The translations under genes were made by a program, and so were the position numbers. Source: an uncultured Paracoccaceae bacterium (GTDB taxonomy: Bacteria > Pseudomonadota > Alphaproteobacteria > Rhodobacterales > Rhodobacteraceae). Taken from it: DNA of 64,000 nt. The stretch covers positions 1,558,001 through 1,622,000 of the forward strand of contig CANMVA010000001.1 of the NCBI GenBank assembly GCA_947501355.1, in the 5' to 3' direction. Under the pieces are notes generated by a model, which was not told the origin of the DNA, ran no database searches, and worked only from the letters and a program-made list of their open reading frames with translations. Below, piece after piece: positions 38,621-47,210 of the stretch; positions within the stretch are counted from its first letter, which is position 1, and each line of letters starts with the position of its first letter.

Positions 38621-39199
38621 ATGAAATCCATCCTGCTTGCCACCACCCTTGCCGCCGCCACCGCAACCGCTGTTGCTGCCGAGCCTGTGAAATACATGCT
38701 CGATTCCAGCCATTCTCAGGTTTTGTTTAGCTATGATCACCTGGGCTATTCGACCACGTTTGGCATGTTCTCGGGTTTCGAGGGCGAGATCATGTTCGAC
38801 CAGGAAGACCCCGCCAATTCGAGCGTGAACGTGTCGATGCCGCTGATGTCGATGTTCACCGGCTGGGAGCAGCGCGAGGCGCATTTCATGTCGGATGATT
38901 TCTTTGGAGCGTCCGAGGGTGACATGATCACATTCACCTCTACCGCGATTGAAGTGACCGGCGAAGATACCGCGCTGATTACCGGTGATCTGACGATGAA
39001 CGAGATCACGCAGAGCGTCGTTCTGGATGCCAAGCTGAACGGCACGGGCACGCACCCGATGGCACAGAAAGAATGGGCCGGGTTCGATGCGACGACAACG
39101 CTGAAGCGGTCGGATTTCGGTGTGGGTGCCTTTGCGCCTGCCGTGTCGGACGAGGTTGAGGTTCGCATCTCGCTTGAGGCGGCTATCGCGGACAGCTGA
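38621..39199 (+). CDS. YceI-family periplasmic protein
   Basis: A 192-residue exported protein: signal peptide MKSILLATTLAAATATAVAA, then the YceI lipocalin-like barrel with YMLDSSHSQVLFSYDHLGYST, SGFEGEIMFDQEDPANSSV, the FFGASEGDMITFTSTAIEV strand and ITGDLTMNEITQSVVLDAKL. The fold binds polyisoprenoids in studied members. ATG 38621 is chosen over an upstream start because it gives the signal peptide. A convergent cytochrome b561-YceI fusion gene lies just beyond the shared terminator. Confidence 0.92.
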   Translation: MKSILLATTLAAATATAVAAEPVKYMLDSSHSQVLFSYDHLGYSTTFGMFSGFEGEIMFDQEDPANSSVNVSMPLMSMFTGWEQREAHFMSDDFFGASEGDMITFTSTAIEVTGEDTALITGDLTMNEITQSVVLDAKLNGTGTHPMAQKEWAGFDATTTLKRSDFGVGAFAPAVSDEVEVRISLEAAIADS

Positions 39200-39221
39200 T
39201 CTTTTAAAGATATCGTCAAGC

Positions 39222-39252
39222 AAGCGCCCCGGTTGTCCGGGGCGCTTTTTTT
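39222..39252. terminator. Strong terminator between two convergent YceI genes
   Basis: AAGCGCCCCGG (39222-39232) pairs with CCGGGGCGCTT (39237-39247), followed by TTTTTTTG. It serves the plus-strand YceI gene and may also serve the minus-strand fusion ending at 39260. Confidence 0.88.
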
Positions 39253-39259
39253 GTGCCGA

Positions 39260-40465
39260 TCAGGGGGCCGTTGGATTGGCCTCGATATTAATCGTCACCG
39301 TGACCGGGAAGGCGAGGCTGGTTTCGTCGGTCATGTTATCGCCGATGCCAAAGTTGCGGCGGTCAAGCGTCAGGGTCGCGCTCATGTAGGCAGTATCGCC
39401 CTCAAAGCCCAGATCGAAGGGCATGGTAAGCGGGACGCTGGTGTTCTTGATGGTCAGGGTTCCGGTTGCGATATGGCTGGCGCCGCCCTCGCTGATATCG
39501 GCCTCAAAGACGGCGGTCGGGAACTCGGATGTGTTGAAGTAATCCGGCCCCATGGCTTGATCGGTGACGGAGCCGAGCGTGAGCGAGGGGATTGCGATGG
39601 TCGTGCGAACGGTGCCTTTGGCGTCAGCGGGGGCGTTACGGTCATAATCGATCTGGGTCGTCCACTCGGCAAACTCGCCTTCAACAGTCGCGCCGAATTG
39701 CGTGATCGCGATGGCGATGCGGCTGCTGTCGGAGACGATTTCCCAGCCGGACGGCGTTTCTTCGAGTTGGGGGATAGCCGCGACGGTGTCTTTGGCGGCA
39801 AAGAGGCCGAGACCTGCGCCGATGGCCAGCGCGGCGGCCCATGCGCCCAACGCCAGCACGGGCGCTGCGGCTTTGTTTTGGTGGGGGGGCAGGTCGGGCA
39901 GTTGCGGTGTGCCGATCATGCGGCGCAGGGTCTGGTCCTTGTCGACGAGATGATGCTTGAGCGCACCGGCGATATGCAGGATCAGGGAGGCCGCCAGCAC
40001 ACGTTCAAAGATGATGTGCAGGCTGGCGAATGTGTGAGCCAGCGCGTCGTCTTTCGGAACGAACGGCAGGTTTTGCCCGAAGGGCCACCAGATCGGCGCG
40101 AAGCCAGTTGTGGCTGCATGGTGAACCCACCCGCTGAGCGGGACCAGCAGGAGCGAGCCGTAGAGCAACCAGTGGACGGTTTGGGCCGCGAGCGTTTCCA
40201 GCTTGCGCTCGGGGTGCAGCTCGGCCGGTTTGGGTTGGCTGATCGCCCACGCGATGCGGGCGAGGGCGACGAAGAACACCGTCACGCCCAAGGTCTTGTG
40301 GAGCGAGAAGAGGAAGGCCTTGCGGGCCAACTGCTCGGACGTGTCATAGGGCAACTGGTTCGCGATGATGCCCAGCGGAATGAGCGTGATGATCAGCGCA
40401 GCGGTCAGCCAGTGGAATGTCTTGGTCAGGCTTCCGTAGTGTTGAGCGGTATTGGCGAGGGGCAT
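39260..40465 (-). CDS. Cytochrome b561-YceI fusion protein
   Basis: A 401-residue membrane protein. Residues about 1-190 form a cytochrome b561 with four transmembrane helices and candidate haem histidines in KTFHWLTAALI, SLHKTLGV, TVHWLLYGS and ASLILHIAGALKHHL. A further helix (about 205-225) leads into a C-terminal YceI lipocalin-like domain (GWEIVSDSSRIAIAITQFGATVEGEF, TLDRRNFGIGDNM). The fusion suggests electron transfer between quinone and a lipid in the YceI pocket. ATG 40465 has GGAGAG upstream; the open frame continues 230 residues further but as Pro/Arg-rich shadow of fabD. Confidence 0.9.
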   Translation of the reverse strand: MPLANTAQHYGSLTKTFHWLTAALIITLIPLGIIANQLPYDTSEQLARKAFLFSLHKTLGVTVFFVALARIAWAISQPKPAELHPERKLETLAAQTVHWLLYGSLLLVPLSGWVHHAATTGFAPIWWPFGQNLPFVPKDDALAHTFASLHIIFERVLAASLILHIAGALKHHLVDKDQTLRRMIGTPQLPDLPPHQNKAAAPVLALGAWAAALAIGAGLGLFAAKDTVAAIPQLEETPSGWEIVSDSSRIAIAITQFGATVEGEFAEWTTQIDYDRNAPADAKGTVRTTIAIPSLTLGSVTDQAMGPDYFNTSEFPTAVFEADISEGGASHIATGTLTIKNTSVPLTMPFDLGFEGDTAYMSATLTLDRRNFGIGDNMTDETSLAFPVTVTINIEANPTAP

Positions 40466-40611
40466 CAGGCTCTCCGGGCGGTTGTTGCTGGGAAGGTAGG
40501 GCAGTGTTCTGCCTGCGCAAAGGGCCGATCTTGCACAGCCCGTGTGCATCGGTGATTGCGCGCTGACGCCGCGCGCGGTATTTGCGGCGAAAGCTGTTGA
40601 GGAGGGCATCC

Positions 40612-41550
40612 ATGAGCCGAGCATTCGTTTTCCCTGGACAAGGGGCGCAGACCATCGGGATGGGCAAGGCGCTGGCAGAGGCCTATCCGGCCTCGAAGGC
40701 CGTGTTTGACGAGGTCGACGCGGCGCTGGGCGAGGATTTGTCCGGGCTGATCTGGGAAGGCGATCAGGACACGCTGACGCTGACCCAGAATGCGCAACCT
40801 GCACTGATGGCGATGTCGATGGCGGTGATGCGCGCGCTTGAGGCGGAAGGCGTTTCGGTGGAGGCGGCGTCTTACGTGGCGGGGCACTCGTTGGGTGAAT
40901 ACTCGGCCTTGGCGGCCTCTGGTGCTTTGAGTGTCGGCGATGCGGCGGTCTTGTTGCGCGCGCGGGGTCAGGCGATGCAGGCGGCGGTGCCAGTGGGCGT
41001 TGGCGCGATGGCGGCCTTGCTGGGGCTGGATTTTGCAGCGGTGCAGGAGGTTGCAGCGGAGGCCGCGCAAGGCGAGGTCTGTGCGGCGGCGAACGACAAT
41101 GACCCCGGACAGGTGGTTGTGTCGGGTCACAAAGCGGCGGTTGAGCGCGCGGTGGAGATTGCAAAGGGCAAAGGCGCCAAGCGGGCGGTTTTGCTGCCGG
41201 TGAGTGCGCCGTTTCATTGCGCGTTGATGCAGCCAGCGGCGGACGCGATGGCGGGCGCGTTGGGGGATGTAACGATCCATGCGCCTAAAGTGCCGGTGGT
41301 GGCCAATGTCTTGGCCGAGGCCGTGAGCGATCCAGACCGCATCCGCGCGCTGCTTGTCGAGCAGATCACCGCGTCCGTGCGCTGGCGAGAAAGTGTGGCC
41401 TGGATGGGCGCGCAAGGGGTCACAGAGATTTGGGAGATCGGGGCCGGCAAGGCGCTGATCGGAATGGTGCGCCGGATTGATCGCGGGATCGCGACACGCG
41501 CGCTCAGCACGCCAGAGGATATCGCGGCGGCTGTAGAAAGCATGGAATAG
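40612..41550 (+). CDS. fabD: Malonyl-CoA:ACP transacylase
   Basis: Transfers malonyl from CoA to ACP, feeding fatty acid elongation. The 312-residue enzyme starts MSRAFVFPGQGAQTIGMGKA and has the nucleophile motif AGHSLGEYSAL (Ser93) and VSAPFHCALMQPA with the catalytic His. A GAGGAGG site precedes the ATG. First gene of fabD-fabG-acpP-fabF; fabG follows after 8 bp. Confidence 0.97.
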   Translation: MSRAFVFPGQGAQTIGMGKALAEAYPASKAVFDEVDAALGEDLSGLIWEGDQDTLTLTQNAQPALMAMSMAVMRALEAEGVSVEAASYVAGHSLGEYSALAASGALSVGDAAVLLRARGQAMQAAVPVGVGAMAALLGLDFAAVQEVAAEAAQGEVCAAANDNDPGQVVVSGHKAAVERAVEIAKGKGAKRAVLLPVSAPFHCALMQPAADAMAGALGDVTIHAPKVPVVANVLAEAVSDPDRIRALLVEQITASVRWRESVAWMGAQGVTEIWEIGAGKALIGMVRRIDRGIATRALSTPEDIAAAVESME

Positions 41551-41558
41551 GGGCAGAT

Positions 41559-42296
41559 ATGTTTGATTTAACGGGAAAGACCGCGCTGATTACGGGCGCA
41601 TCGGGTGGGATCGGTGGCGAGATCGCTAAAGCGCTGCATGGTGCGGGTGCGACGGTTGGATTGTCCGGCACGCGGGTTGAGCCGCTGGAGGCTCTGGCCT
41701 CGGAACTGGGCGACCGGGCCCATGTGCTGCCGTGCAATCTGAGCGATATGGACGCCGTGGATGCGCTGCCCAAGCAGGCCGCCGAGGCGATGGGGTCGGT
41801 CGATGTGCTGGTCAACAACGCCGGGATCACGCGGGACAATCTGTTCATGCGGATGTCGGATGAAGAGTGGGCCTTGGTGCTGGCGGTCAATCTGACGGCG
41901 ACGATGAAGCTCTGCAAAGGTGTCATGCGCGGCATGATGAAGGCGCGCTGGGGTCGGATCGTGAATATTAGTTCGGTCGTGGGGGCGACGGGCAATCCGG
42001 GGCAGGCGAATTATGCGGCCTCGAAAGCGGGTGTCGTGGGCATGTCGAAGAGCCTGGCGTATGAAGTCGCGAGCCGCGGGATCACGGTGAACTGTGTGGC
42101 TCCGGGCTTTATCACCACGGCGATGACCGACAAGCTGACCGATGAGCAGAAGTCTGCCATTTTGACCAATGTGCCTGCCGGGCGCATGGGGGATGCGGGC
42201 GAAATCGGCGCGGCTGTGCTTTATCTGGCGAGCCCGGAGGCGGGCTATGTCACAGGCGCGACCTTGCATGTGAACGGTGGCATGGCCATGTTCTAG
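41559..42296 (+). CDS. fabG: 3-oxoacyl-ACP reductase
   Basis: NADPH-dependent reductase of 3-oxoacyl-ACP. The 245-residue short-chain dehydrogenase has the nucleotide motif TGASGGIG, NNAGITRDN, the catalytic Ser in NISSVVGATG and Tyr-Lys in YAASK, and ends with the typical GATLHVNGGMAMF. Typical length. Followed by 180 bp containing a candidate promoter for acpP. Confidence 0.97.
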   Translation: MFDLTGKTALITGASGGIGGEIAKALHGAGATVGLSGTRVEPLEALASELGDRAHVLPCNLSDMDAVDALPKQAAEAMGSVDVLVNNAGITRDNLFMRMSDEEWALVLAVNLTATMKLCKGVMRGMMKARWGRIVNISSVVGATGNPGQANYAASKAGVVGMSKSLAYEVASRGITVNCVAPGFITTAMTDKLTDEQKSAILTNVPAGRMGDAGEIGAAVLYLASPEAGYVTGATLHVNGGMAMF

Positions 42297-42324
42297 GCCT
42301 GTCTGAACGGACAGGTGAAAGCGT

Positions 42325-42352
42325 TTGCCTTGGCGGAAAGCTATGATATAGG
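42325..42352 (+). promoter_or_regulatory. Candidate acpP promoter
   Basis: TTGCCT (42325-42330) and TATAGG (42347-42352) are spaced 16 bp and resemble sigma-70 boxes. They lie in the fabG-acpP gap, consistent with the extra transcription usual for acpP. Only moderate match to consensus. Confidence 0.35.
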
Positions 42353-42476
42353 CGGCGCAGATTTGATGGGGGGAGGTCTTTTCCCCGATCGACTTTGCCC
42401 CGACGGTGGGGTGCTAAACCGCCCCCTGGGCAGCCAGAAACAGGCCGCTGGCCTTATTGAGAATGAGGACTGAGAC

Positions 42477-42710
42477 ATGAGCGACGTCGCAGATCGTGTG
42501 AAAAAGATTGTTGTTGAGCATTTGGGTGTTGAAGAGGACAAGGTGACCGAGAGCGCCTCGTTCATCGACGATCTGGGCGCAGATAGCCTCGACACTGTTG
42601 AGCTGGTTATGGCGTTTGAAGAAGAGTTCGGCATCGAGATCCCCGATGACGCCGCCGAGACCATCCAGACCTTTGGCGATGCGGTGAAGTTCATCAAAGA
42701 AGCGCAGTAA
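42477..42710 (+). CDS. acpP: Acyl carrier protein
   Basis: Carries growing acyl chains on a phosphopantetheine arm. The 77-residue acidic protein has the attachment motif [19 protein letters not shown] (Ser37). Family-typical in length. Strong terminator follows, so fabF has its own start or read-through supply. Confidence 0.98.
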   Translation: MSDVADRVKKIVVEHLGVEEDKVTESASFIDDLGADSLDTVELVMAFEEEFGIEIPDDAAETIQTFGDAVKFIKEAQ

Positions 42711-42732
42711 GCGCCTTTGAAAGTTTGGAAGA

Positions 42733-42757
42733 CGGCGTCCTTCGGGGCGCCGTTTTG
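42733..42757 (+). terminator. Rho-independent terminator after acpP
   Basis: ACGGCG (42733-42738) pairs with CGCCGT (42749-42754) around a CTTCGG-containing loop, followed by TTTT. It lies 23 bp past the acpP stop. Confidence 0.8.
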
Positions 42758-42901
42758 CGTTTGCGGGCCGGGTCTGCCTGCGGCGCGGATATTTGATCCA
42801 GAGTGACGATAAGCGGAGCCGCGCTGATGCGGGCTTGCCCCGGTGTCGGATTGCGGGGTAATTGAAGGCGAAACCTTCGCGGATGAATGATGGGGGCAGC
42901 T

Positions 42902-44161
42902 ATGCGTCGAGTGGTAGTTACAGGATTGGGAATGGTCACGCCTTTGGCCTGTGGGGTCGAAGAAACGTGGACGCGGTTGCTGGACGGGCAGTCCGGTGCT
43001 GGCCCGATTACGCGGTTTGATGCGAGCCATCTGGCCACGACCTATGCTTGTGAAATTCCGCGTGGCGATGGCTCGGACGGGACGTTCAATCCGGATGACT
43101 GGATGGCCCCGAAAGAGCAGCGCAAGGTCGATGACTTTATCCTCTACGGTATGGCGGCCGCCGATCAGGCGGTGCGCGATGCGGACTGGACACCGGAAGG
43201 CGAAGAGGACCGGCTGCGCACGGGCGTGATGATCGGCTCGGGCATCGGCGGGTTGTCGGCGATTGCCGATACGGCTGTTCTGCTTAAGGAAAAGGGGCCG
43301 CGGCGGGTGTCGCCATTCTTTATTCCCTCGGCATTGATCAATCTGGTGAGTGGTCAGGTGTCGATCCGTTACGGCTTCAAGGGACCGAACCACGCAGTGG
43401 TGACGGCCTGTTCCACGGGCGCGCATGCGATTGGGGATGCGGCACGGTTGATCGCTTTGGATGATGCGGATGTGATGATTGCCGGTGGGGCGGAGAGCCC
43501 GATCTCGGAGATCGGGATCGCAGGTTTCAATGCGTGCAAGGCGCTGTCGACGAAGCGTGGCGATGATCCGAAGTCGGCCAGCCGACCCTATGACGCGGAT
43601 CGCGATGGGTTCGTCATGGGCGAAGGTGCAGGCGTGGTTGTTCTGGAAGAATATGAGCATGCCAAGGCGCGTGGCGCGAAGATTTACGCCGAAGTGCTTG
43701 GCTATGGTCTGTCGGGCGATGCCTATCACATCACCGCACCCTCGGAGGATGGCGAGGGCGGTGAGCGGTCGATGCGGGCGGCGTTGAAACGGGCAGGGCT
43801 TGAGCCATCAGCGGTGGATTACATCAATGCCCATGGCACCTCGACCATGGCGGACACGATTGAGTTGGGCGCTGTTGAGCGGATGATGGGGGGGGCGGCT
43901 TCAAAAGCGACGATGTCCTCGACCAAGTCGGCCATTGGGCATCTGCTGGGGGCTGCAGGCGCGGTGGAGGCAATCTTTTCGATCCTTGCAATCCGTGATC
44001 AGGTTGCCCCGCCGACAATCAATCTGGACACCCCCGACGTGGAGCCGAAGCTGGATTTGGCTGCGAACGAAAAGCGGGAGCGTGAGATCAATGTCGCGTT
44101 GTCGAACTCGTTCGGGTTTGGGGGCACGAACGCGTCCCTGGTGCTTGGAAAGGTCAGCTGA
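42902..44161 (+). CDS. fabF: 3-oxoacyl-ACP synthase II
   Basis: Condenses malonyl-ACP with acyl-ACP in elongation. The 419-residue thiolase-fold enzyme has the active Cys in VVTACSTGAHAIG, His in INAHGTSTMAD, and KSAIGHLLGAAGAVEA. Its start MRRVVVTGLGMVTPL matches the family, so the ATG at 42902 is preferred over one five codons upstream. The stop is one base before the mltG ATG. Confidence 0.97.
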   Translation: MRRVVVTGLGMVTPLACGVEETWTRLLDGQSGAGPITRFDASHLATTYACEIPRGDGSDGTFNPDDWMAPKEQRKVDDFILYGMAAADQAVRDADWTPEGEEDRLRTGVMIGSGIGGLSAIADTAVLLKEKGPRRVSPFFIPSALINLVSGQVSIRYGFKGPNHAVVTACSTGAHAIGDAARLIALDDADVMIAGGAESPISEIGIAGFNACKALSTKRGDDPKSASRPYDADRDGFVMGEGAGVVVLEEYEHAKARGAKIYAEVLGYGLSGDAYHITAPSEDGEGGERSMRAALKRAGLEPSAVDYINAHGTSTMADTIELGAVERMMGGAASKATMSSTKSAIGHLLGAAGAVEAIFSILAIRDQVAPPTINLDTPDVEPKLDLAANEKREREINVALSNSFGFGGTNASLVLGKVS

Positions 44162-45316
44162 ATGTGGCGGCATATTGCCTCTAACGTTTTGACTTTATTT
44201 GTCGTTGTCCTGTTTCTGGCAGGCGGCGTGATTGCTTGGGGCGCCAATCAATATTCTGCGGAAGGGCCGTTGGCGGATGCGATTTGCCTGCGGGTCGAGA
44301 GCGGCTCTACCATGAGCCGTGTGTCGCGTGATCTGGAGGAACAAGGCGCGATTTCAAGCGGGACAATTTTCCGGCTGGGCGCGGATTACGCGGATAAGAC
44401 CAGCCAATTGAAAGCGGGCAGCTTTCTTGTGACGCCCGGTGCCTCGATGGAAGAGATTGTGGACTCGGTCACCCGCGGCGGGGCGAGCACCTGCGGAACG
44501 GAAGTGGTCTACCGCATCGGTGTGCTGCGCACGACGGTGCAGGTGCGCGAGTTGGATCCGGCGACCAACAGCTATGTGGAGCGCGTGGTTTTCAACCCGG
44601 CAGAGGATGCGGTGCCGCAGGATTACACTGAGGTGAAAGCCGAATCCGACGTGCGGTTCCGCATTGCATTGGCTGAGGGCGCGACCAGCTGGCAGATCGT
44701 GGAAAGCCTCAAGCAGATCGACATTCTGGAAGGCGAGCCCGGTGAGGTGCCCCCCGAAGGAACGTTGGCTCCGGACAGTTATGAGGTGACGCGCGGGGCG
44801 CGGCGTGCGGATTTGATCGCGCAGATGCAGGCGGCGCAGGAACAGTTCCTTGCGGATGCCTGGGCGACGCGTGATCCGTCAGTGCCGTTGGAAAGCCCGG
44901 AAGAAGCGTTGATCCTGGCGTCGATTGTCGAGAAGGAAACAAGTGTTCCGGAGGAGAGGCGTCAGGTCGCGTCAGTTTTTGTGAACCGGCTGAACCAAGG
45001 GATGCGTTTGCAGACCGACCCGACGGTGATTTACGGGATCACGCGCGGGCAGGGCGCATTGGGGCGTGGTTTGCGGCGCAGTGAATTGCAGCGCGAGACA
45101 CCGTGGAACACCTATGTGATCCCGGCACTGCCGCCGACACCGATTGCCAATCCGGGGCGGGCGTCTATTGAGGCGGCGCTGAACCCGGATGAGACGCCTT
45201 ACATCTTCTTTGTGGCCGATGGCACCGGCGGGCATGCGTTCGCTGTGACGCTGGACGAGCATAACCGCAATGTCGCGCGTTGGCGTGAGATTGAGGCCGA
45301 GCGGGCAAACCAGTAA
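44162..45316 (+). CDS. mltG: Endolytic transglycosylase MltG
   Basis: Inner-membrane enzyme that cuts nascent peptidoglycan strands and may release them as finished glycan ends. The 384-residue protein has one N-terminal transmembrane helix (about residues 8-25), the LysM-like segment, and the YceG motifs PEGTLAPDSYEV, LASIVEKETSVPEERRQVASVFVNRL (with the catalytic Glu), TDPTVIYGI and NTYVIPALPPTPIANPG. Coupled to fabF. It is the last gene before the gene transfer agent cluster. Confidence 0.96.
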   Translation: MWRHIASNVLTLFVVVLFLAGGVIAWGANQYSAEGPLADAICLRVESGSTMSRVSRDLEEQGAISSGTIFRLGADYADKTSQLKAGSFLVTPGASMEEIVDSVTRGGASTCGTEVVYRIGVLRTTVQVRELDPATNSYVERVVFNPAEDAVPQDYTEVKAESDVRFRIALAEGATSWQIVESLKQIDILEGEPGEVPPEGTLAPDSYEVTRGARRADLIAQMQAAQEQFLADAWATRDPSVPLESPEEALILASIVEKETSVPEERRQVASVFVNRLNQGMRLQTDPTVIYGITRGQGALGRGLRRSELQRETPWNTYVIPALPPTPIANPGRASIEAALNPDETPYIFFVADGTGGHAFAVTLDEHNRNVARWREIEAERANQ

Positions 45317-45383
45317 TCTACTCCGCTATTAGGATTTTCTTAATGAGACCGGACGGTTAGAGGGCGCTACGGCCTCTCTGATC

Positions 45384-45412
45384 TTGACTTTATGCGTATT
45401 TTCGCGTATAAG
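45384..45412 (+). promoter_or_regulatory. Near-consensus sigma-70 promoter of the gene transfer agent cluster
   Basis: TTGACT (45384-45389) and TATAAG (45407-45412) are separated by exactly 17 bp, one mismatch from consensus in each box. Transcription would begin near 45419, about 31 bp before the first cluster gene. The spacer and -10 contain a direct repeat CGTAT (45394-45398 and 45404-45408) 10 bp apart, a possible activator or repressor contact. Confidence 0.65.
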
Positions 45413-45449
45413 TTGTGTTCTGCTGGAAAGGTAGGCGGCGTGGGAGACC

Positions 45450-45842
45450 ATGGTGTTTGCTTTCACGGACGGGGCACATGAGAGGCCATTCTCAATGGAA
45501 GTGACACCCGACCAAATCGAGCAGGTTAGCGCGACGTTCAATGTCGCGATGGCCAGACTGGAAGAACAACTTGAGATGTGGATCGACCTCGTTTGCGAGG
45601 CGATGGCGCATGTGCGGAGCGATCCCGCTCTGGCACGCAAGGAAGCGAAAGAAGGCCTGCAGGAGATCGCGCGTGTACGGCAGATGCTGTTGCATGAGCG
45701 GGATCGGCATCTGGAGGCCTACAAGAAAGAGGCTGGGGCTATTCATGGGACACTCATCGATTTTGAGACAGAGCGGATCGCCATCGCCGGCAAGCTGGAT
45801 CGCTTGCGGGTCGCTGGAGCGGCAGACAGCGTTCCTGGATGA
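45450..45842 (+). CDS. Gene transfer agent gp1, small terminase candidate
   Basis: First gene of the cluster, equal in position and size to RcGTA g1, which has been described as the small terminase subunit. The product (130 residues, or 115 from ATG 45495) is alpha-helical and highly charged: VTPDQIEQVSATFNVAMARLEEQLEMW, then a coiled coil ending FETERIAIAGKLDRLR. Start uncertain: ATG 45450 has GGGAG very close upstream, and MEVTP at 45495 is nearer the family length. The end overlaps the terminase region, supporting co-translation. Confidence 0.8.
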   Translation: MVFAFTDGAHERPFSMEVTPDQIEQVSATFNVAMARLEEQLEMWIDLVCEAMAHVRSDPALARKEAKEGLQEIARVRQMLLHERDRHLEAYKKEAGAIHGTLIDFETERIAIAGKLDRLRVAGAADSVPG

Positions 45843-45861
45843 CCTTAGCGAGGGAGAGCTT

Positions 45862-47121
45862 ATGGCTCTCCCTTTTCTGTTTGAGTTCTGGGCGATGGAG
45901 CACCAGCTGCCCCCAGAGGGCGATTGGCGGACATGGGTCGTGATGGGCGGTCGCGGCGCGGGCAAGACGCGGGCCGGGGCCGAATGGGTACGCGCACAGA
46001 TCGAAGGCGCACGACCTATGGACCTGGGGCGCGCGTCGCGTGTCGCGCTGGTTGGCGAGACGCTCGATCAGGTGCGCGATGTGATGGTGTTCGGGGAAAG
46101 CGGGATACTGGCCTGTTCACCGCCGGACCGGCGGCCTGTCTGGCAGGCGACGCGGAAGCGGCTGGTTTGGCCCAACGGGGCTGTGGCGCAAGCGTTCTCA
46201 GCGCGTGAGCCGGAGAATTTGCGCGGGCCGCAATTTGATGCCGCCTGGGTGGATGAACTGGCCAAGTGGAAGAAAGGCGAAGAGGCCTGGGACATGCTGC
46301 AGTTTGCGCTGCGGCTGGGGGATGATCCGCGCCAATGCGTGACGACCACTCCGCGCAATGTGGATGTGTTGAAGGATTTGATGGCGCTGGAGTCGACGGT
46401 GACGACTCATGCCTCAACTCAAGCCAACCGGGCGTGGCTGGCGGATAGTTTTTTGCGTGAGGTCGAAGCGCGCTACGCAGGAACGCGACTAGGGCGGCAG
46501 GAACTGGACGGGGTTTTGCTGACTGATGTGGAGGGTGCGTTGTGGACATTGTCCGGGCTGGAGCGCGCGATCTGTGACAACGTGCCGGAGTTGGACCGGA
46601 TTGTGGTCGCGGTGGACCCTCCGGCAGGGGATAGCTCAACATCCGATGAATGCGGGATCATCGTCGCGGGGGTGAAGCGCGGGGCGACGCCGTTGGACTG
46701 GGTGGCCTATGTTCTGGAGGACGCCACGGTTCGGGGCTGCACGCCGACCGAATGGGCGACCGCGGCGATTGAAGCGGCGCGGCGCTGGGGCGCGGCGCGA
46801 CTGGTGGCCGAGGTTAATCAGGGCGGTGCGATGGTCGAGACGGTTGTCCGGCAGGTGGACCCACTGGTGCCTTACAAGGCGGTGCGGGCGCATGTGGGTA
46901 AAGCGGCGCGGGCCGAGCCGGTGGCGGCTTTGTATGAGCAGGGCCGGGTGGGGCATGTGCGTGGCCTCAGCGCGCTGGAAGATCAGATGTGCCAGATGAC
47001 GTCGATGGGGTTTGAAGGCAAAGGCTCTCCGGACCGGGTGGATGCGCTTGTCTGGGCGCTGACGGATCTGATGCTGGAGCCTGCGGCCTTGTGGTCGCGT
47101 CCTCGGATGCGGGCGCTTTAA
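45862..47121 (+). CDS. Gene transfer agent gp2, terminase large subunit
   Basis: ATP-driven motor and nuclease that packages host DNA into the particle. The protein has 419 residues from ATG 45862: Walker A GGRGAGKT (residues 29-36), the following RVALVGETLDQVRDVM, DAAWVDELAKWKKGEEAW (Walker B-like) and the nuclease domain with IVVAVDPPAGDSSTSDECGIIVAG and SPDRVDALVWAL. The frame upstream (LERQTAFLDDLSEGEL) also resembles terminase, so translation could begin earlier at a non-ATG codon. AGGGAG lies upstream of the chosen start. Confidence 0.9.
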   Translation: MALPFLFEFWAMEHQLPPEGDWRTWVVMGGRGAGKTRAGAEWVRAQIEGARPMDLGRASRVALVGETLDQVRDVMVFGESGILACSPPDRRPVWQATRKRLVWPNGAVAQAFSAREPENLRGPQFDAAWVDELAKWKKGEEAWDMLQFALRLGDDPRQCVTTTPRNVDVLKDLMALESTVTTHASTQANRAWLADSFLREVEARYAGTRLGRQELDGVLLTDVEGALWTLSGLERAICDNVPELDRIVVAVDPPAGDSSTSDECGIIVAGVKRGATPLDWVAYVLEDATVRGCTPTEWATAAIEAARRWGAARLVAEVNQGGAMVETVVRQVDPLVPYKAVRAHVGKAARAEPVAALYEQGRVGHVRGLSALEDQMCQMTSMGFEGKGSPDRVDALVWALTDLMLEPAALWSRPRMRAL

Positions 47122-47210
47122 TGGTCTGTTAATCAGGGCGGTCGGCCGGTTTACGGCGATTGCACTCCTTCAAGGTAGATTTGTTTTCAAGCAGATCAGA
47201 GGAGTGTCTG

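Noticed and set aside
39260-41164. 634-residue version of the cytochrome b561-YceI protein
   Set aside because: The first 230 residues are Pro/Arg-rich shadow of fabD; ATG 40465 has a good ribosome site and starts the cytochrome domain.
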